DNA of 64,000 bases from Ruminococcaceae bacterium Marseille-P2935 (GTDB taxonomy: Bacteria; Bacillota; Clostridia; Oscillospirales; Ruminococcaceae), in the NCBI GenBank assembly GCA_900104565.1, contig LT629952.1, positions 558,001 to 622,000 on the forward strand. Direction: 5' to 3'. The position numbers were made by a program, and so were the translations under genes. Positions 61,014-64,000 of this stretch are shown piece by piece. How positions within the stretch are numbered: position 1 is the stretch's first letter; every line of letters begins with the position of its first letter. A model generated the notes under the pieces. That model did not search any database and was not told the DNA's origin. It saw only the letters and a list, made by a program, of their open reading frames with translations.

Positions 61014-61160
61014 GTGTCTTATATTGATCCCAAGCTGCAAAGCCGGTTTGAGTCTTTGCCAATTGAATTAAAAAATGCAATTTTAGAACGTAATGTCCGC
61101 CTTTATACACTAAATGATTTGATTCAAGTCTTGGAACGCATTGTAGAAGAGGGTGAATAA
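61014..61160 (+). CDS. Small conserved-looking 48-aa protein
   Basis: Reads MSYIDPKLQSRFESLPIELK and continues as an amphipathic helix ending VLERIVEEGE. GTG 61014 follows GAGGTGAT with correct spacing, and a strong terminator begins at the next base after the stop. Helical and acidic with no Cys; no domain recognised. Similar tiny ORFs with an LYTLNDLI-type segment occur in clostridia. Confidence 0.65.
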   Translation: MSYIDPKLQSRFESLPIELKNAILERNVRLYTLNDLIQVLERIVEEGE

Positions 61161-61196
61161 AAAGCCGGTATGGCATATGCCATATCGGCTTTTTTC
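61161..61196 (+). terminator. Terminator of the 48-aa gene
   Basis: AAAGCCGGTATGGCA/TGCCATATCGGCTTT stem followed by T6. Confidence 0.9.
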
Positions 61197-61271
61197 AGCA
61201 GCTATTTTCCATATATTTATCATATCATTTGAATGTTTTTAATGTTCAGTAAGAAACGAGGTATTCCAGTA

Positions 61272-62699
61272 ATGCATAACCCACCTATTTTAACTACAGA
61301 TTACCAGCAAAACCGAAAAACGTTAGATACCATGCTCCGACTGGATCAAAATTTTGATTTAATTGGACGCAATATAATAATTGGTTCTAAAAAAGCAGTT
61401 CTTTATTTTGTGGATGGCTTTGCCAAAGATGAAGTAATGGAAAAAATCATGGAATTTTTAATGGGGCTTTCCAGCGAAGAGGTTGCAAAAGTATTTACGG
61501 CGGAAGAGTTTTCAAATAAATTTGTTACCTATGTAGAAGCAGATATTGCAAATGACTGCGAAAAAATAGTAACCGGAATTTTATCGGGTACGATTGGCTT
61601 ATTAGTGGAATCCTTTTCGGAAGTAATTATGATTGACGCGCGTACTTACCCCACCAGAGGAATGAGCGAACCAGAGGATAGCCGGGTTTTACGTGGTTCC
61701 CGAGACGGTTTTGTCGAAACATTGGTACACAATACCGCACTCATACGACGCCGAATTCGTGACCCTAACCTTACTATGGATATTACCCAAATTGGCAGCA
61801 GATCAAAAACGGATGTCGTGCTTTGTTATCTTTCTGGGAAAACAGATTCTCAGATACTGTCAACTGTAAAAGAACGAATAAACAATATTACAATCCCCGC
61901 CCTTACCATGAGCCAGGAAAGCCTGGCGGAATGCTTGGCAAAGCCACAATGGTACAACCCTTTTCCGCGGGTTCGCTATTCGGAACGTCCTGACGCGGCC
62001 ACTGCGAGCATTCTGGAGGGAAATATCGTTATTCTGGTTGACAACTCGCCCTCTGCTATGATTTTACCAACTTCTCTGTTTGACTTTACCCAGGACACCA
62101 ATGATTTTTATTTTCCGCCCTTGGTAGGTACCTATCTTCGTTTTATACGTACTATTGTTTTTTGGCTTACCCTTTTATTGACGCCTGTTTGGTATTTGCT
62201 CATTCAAAATCCACAATATATTCCTTCATGGCTCAGTTTCATTCAGGTGGAAGAGCCTAACCAGGTACCAATCATCTTTCAGTTATTAATCATTGAATTT
62301 GTTGTCGATGGGCTTAAATTAGCCTCTTTAAATACCCCTAGCGTACTCAGCAGCGCATTCAGTGTCGTAGGAGCCTTAATTTTAGGTGAATTTGCAATTA
62401 AAGCACAATGGTTTGTGCCGGAAGTAGTTCTTTATATGGCGTTTGTATCCATCGCTAACTTTACCCAGCCCAGCTTTGAGCTTGGGTATGCATTAAAATT
62501 CTTTCGAATTATCACCTTGATATTAACCGCAATTTTTAACCTTTGGGGGTTTATCTCCGGAATCGTTTTAATGATCGTTATCGCTGCAACTACCAAAACA
62601 ATAACTGGCCGGAACTATCTCTATCCGATTATCCCTTTTAACGGTAGAGCTTTTTTGAATTTAATGCTTCGCCGCAGAATTAACCGTTTCAACAGCTAA
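61272..62699 (+). CDS. Spore germination protein, SpoVAF/GerAA-like
   Basis: GerA-A family membrane protein, 475 residues from ATG 61272, which has GAGG upstream; the frame is open to 61233 without a clear site. The N-terminal cytoplasmic half has FDLIGRNIIIGSKKAVLYFVDG and NLTMDITQIGSRSKTDVVLCYL. The C-terminal half has five or six transmembrane helices and ends in a basic tail. The GSRSKTDV block is closer to SpoVAF than to receptor GerAA subunits. Acts in the spore inner membrane during germination. No gerB or gerC partners adjacent. Confidence 0.88.
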   Translation: MHNPPILTTDYQQNRKTLDTMLRLDQNFDLIGRNIIIGSKKAVLYFVDGFAKDEVMEKIMEFLMGLSSEEVAKVFTAEEFSNKFVTYVEADIANDCEKIVTGILSGTIGLLVESFSEVIMIDARTYPTRGMSEPEDSRVLRGSRDGFVETLVHNTALIRRRIRDPNLTMDITQIGSRSKTDVVLCYLSGKTDSQILSTVKERINNITIPALTMSQESLAECLAKPQWYNPFPRVRYSERPDAATASILEGNIVILVDNSPSAMILPTSLFDFTQDTNDFYFPPLVGTYLRFIRTIVFWLTLLLTPVWYLLIQNPQYIPSWLSFIQVEEPNQVPIIFQLLIIEFVVDGLKLASLNTPSVLSSAFSVVGALILGEFAIKAQWFVPEVVLYMAFVSIANFTQPSFELGYALKFFRIITLILTAIFNLWGFISGIVLMIVIAATTKTITGRNYLYPIIPFNGRAFLNLMLRRRINRFNS

Positions 62700-62804
62700 T
62701 CAAAACCACGCGTTGAACGCGAGGTATGCACCAGCCCTGGAAGGGCATTTTACTGGCGCGCCTCTCAAGAGGCACCGAATAGGTTCGTCAACCGCATAAT
62801 GTTT

Positions 62805-62833
62805 ACAGGCCGCCGCTAAAGCGGCCTGTTTTT
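62805..62833. terminator. Terminator/hairpin near the transposase 3' end
   Basis: ACAGGCCGC/GCGGCCTGT stem followed by T5 on the plus strand. It may terminate the germination gene or be an IS end structure. Confidence 0.6.
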
Positions 62834-63305
62834 ATGCCTTTGTATTCTTGCTACCCGTAAACGGGTCTATGTACTCTTTGATGGATGTTTGGTCTGCCAT
62901 TATATCCTCTTGCAGTTGATTTTTGATATACTCCGCTATTGCAGTTTTATTACGTCCCACTGTGTCGACATAATAACCTCTGCACCAAAAGTGTCTACTC
63001 CCGTATTTATATTTCAGATTAGCATGTCTGTCGAATACCATCAGAGAGCTTTTACCTTTGAGAAAAACCATGAATTGTGCTGCGTTCAAACTTGGCGGAA
63101 TACTTACCAGCTTATGGATGTGGTCTGGGCATACTTCGGCTTCAATAATCTCAACATTCTTTTGCTTGCATAACTCTCTAAGTATTACTCCTATGTCTGC
63201 TTTTATCTTACCGTATATCTCTTTTCTCCGGTATTTTGGTGCAAAAACTATATGGTACTGGCATCTCCACTTGGAATGTGATAAACTTTCTTTGTCATTC
63301 ACGAC
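62832..63305 (-). CDS. tnpA: IS200/IS605 family transposase TnpA (REP-associated/Y1 type)
   Basis: 157 residues from GTG 63305, preceded by AAAGGAGGT; the longer ATG frame lacks a site. HUH motif HIH at residues 61-63 (CPDHIHKLV) and candidate catalytic Tyr125 in AEYIKNQ. KWRCQYHIVFAPKYRRK and FWCRGYYVDTVG are hallmarks. Complete and apparently intact. Confidence 0.93.
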   Translation of the reverse strand, partial: VVNDKESLSHSKWRCQYHIVFAPKYRRKEIYGKIKADIGVILRELCKQKNVEIIEAEVCPDHIHKLVSIPPSLNAAQFMVFLKGKSSLMVFDRHANLKYKYGSRHFWCRGYYVDTVGRNKTAIAEYIKNQLQEDIMADQTSIKEYIDPFTGSKNTKA

Positions 63306-63437
63306 AAAACCTCCTTTTGTTTTCTTTTGCGGTCGGCTAACCTGCATTTACTTTAACAAAAGGAGGTTTTCTTGTATCTAAAAATTTTTCCTCACCGGCA
63401 TAACCGGTGGTTTTTTAACGCTAAAGCTACAAAATAA

Positions 63438-63471
63438 GAAGAGGGTCCGCCATATATGGCGAACCCTCTTC
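63438..63471 (-). terminator. Terminator of the ADP-ribosylglycohydrolase gene
   Basis: A 16-base inverted repeat (GAAGAGGGT... ACCCTCTTC) with one mismatch, just after the stop codon, with TTATTTT following on the minus strand. Confidence 0.85.
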
Positions 63472-63477
63472 AAAAGT

Positions 63478-64000
63478 TTAGTTAAACTTGCAAATATCTT
63501 TAGCCAGCTTAACCAGGTCGAACTTATTTACTTTTTGAATGGTATTCAAATAGGAAGGATCATAGGCATCTGCACCATTCAGTGCACCAGCCAAATAACC
63601 GGCCATAACTGCAACGGTATCGGTATCGTTTCCTACATTAACAGCCGAAAAAATTGTTTCCAGTGGGTGTCCGCCTGTAGAAACAAACAGCCCAAATGCA
63701 CAGGGTACGGCCTCAGATACATGCAGGCCGGCACCAATAACATCGCCCATTTCGAGCATTGCTTTTTCGTAATCGCCATAATATCTCAGACCAATTTCGG
63801 CAGCCAAAGCAATTCTCTTCTCAACAGAAGGCCCTGCCAGCCTATGTGCAAATGCCTGTGCCTTTTCAAACCCTTTTCTTGCACCATAAATACCAGCTTG
63901 CACTATATCCAATACAGTAGCATTTTCAACCAGGGCCTTACTTACAGCCGCAGCTACCGCACAACCGCCCGAAATAGCCAGGTCATTGTCGTGGGTTACC
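63478..64000 (-). CDS. ADP-ribosylglycohydrolase family protein, C-terminal part (runs off the right edge)
   Basis: 174 residues visible, frame open to the window end. Metal-binding signature GNDTDTVA and VTHDNDLAISGGCAVAAAV match the Mg2+-dependent ADP-ribosylglycohydrolase (DraG/ARH) fold. It removes ADP-ribose from proteins or small molecules; the substrate is unknown. The N-terminus lies beyond 64000. Confidence 0.88.
   Translation of the reverse strand, partial: VTHDNDLAISGGCAVAAAVSKALVENATVLDIVQAGIYGARKGFEKAQAFAHRLAGPSVEKRIALAAEIGLRYYGDYEKAMLEMGDVIGAGLHVSEAVPCAFGLFVSTGGHPLETIFSAVNVGNDTDTVAVMAGYLAGALNGADAYDPSYLNTIQKVNKFDLVKLAKDICKFN

Larger units (their letters stand above)
62704..63415. 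mobile_element. IS200/IS605-type element
   Basis: Single transposase gene flanked by subterminal palindromes: CGCGTTGAACGCG near 62707-62719 and CCTCTCAAGAGG near 62761 on one side, and CACCGGCATAACCGGTG near 63393-63409 on the other. No terminal inverted repeats or target duplication, as normal for HUH elements. Ends are approximate. It sits between the germination gene and the ADP-ribosylglycohydrolase, disrupting neither. Confidence 0.75.

Overview
The window looks like chromosome from an anaerobic, endospore-forming Firmicute of the class Clostridia. The order is inferred only from overall style, probably Oscillospirales/Ruminococcaceae-like. Evidence: sporulation genes (spoVG, dipicolinate synthase dpaA, a GerA/SpoVAF-type protein), a glmS ribozyme, a reverse rubrerythrin, a Na+-pumping decarboxylase subunit, strong AGGAGG ribosome binding sites and moderate GC. 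No rRNA or CRISPR array was seen. The only tRNA is tRNA-Pro(GGG).

Layout. 1-1.8 kb: the start of a large serine recombinase enters from the left edge, directly downstream of a dpaA gene that loses its last ~35 codons; spoVG lies upstream. 2-5.5 kb: murC, then glmS behind its ribozyme. 5.6-15.5 kb: one long leftward catabolic block (IclR regulator, hydroxyacid dehydrogenase, DgoK-like kinase, DapA-like aldolase, five-part LIV-type ABC importer, LarA-like nickel-pincer isomerase). It is probably for uptake and breakdown of an unidentified sugar acid. 16-23.6 kb: LysM protein, small sporulation-style protein, lipoprotein, diaminopropionate ammonia-lyase, ABC exporter, oadB plus a 47-aa OadG-like protein. 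23.9-27.7 kb: histidine kinase, response regulator and CNNM/CBS membrane protein in an overlapping operon. 28-30.7 kb: MBOAT plus DHHW polysaccharide O-acetylation pair. 30.8-36.3 kb: TetM-like GTPase, GT8 glycosyltransferase, zinc-ribbon membrane protein, ftsH, marR. 36.5-39.2 kb: Asn/Thr-rich small protein, reverse rubrerythrin, YitT, mini-RNase III.

39-47 kb is housekeeping: obgE, an unassigned structured RNA, rpmA-prp-rplU, folD, lgt and two M16 peptidase-like genes of the YfmF/YfmH pair. 47-58.3 kb: a 2456-aa cyclic beta-1,2-glucan synthase-like enzyme and potABCD. 58.8-64 kb: tRNA-Pro, small proteins including a 22-cysteine protein, an NTPase-SWIM fusion, a SpoVAF-like protein, an IS200/IS605-type element and a partial ADP-ribosylglycohydrolase.

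The most interesting region is the left edge. There, dpaA appears split by a recombinase-bearing element in the manner of sigK-skin. The recombinase lies downstream of the broken gene on the same strand with no visible terminator, so the dpaA promoter could drive the enzyme that repairs dpaA. Other points worth following are the sugar-acid operon with shared candidate operators, a structured RNA between rpmA and obgE, and a two-copy repeat whose hairpin shows compensatory changes. All functional assignments come from reading the sequence; no database search was run.
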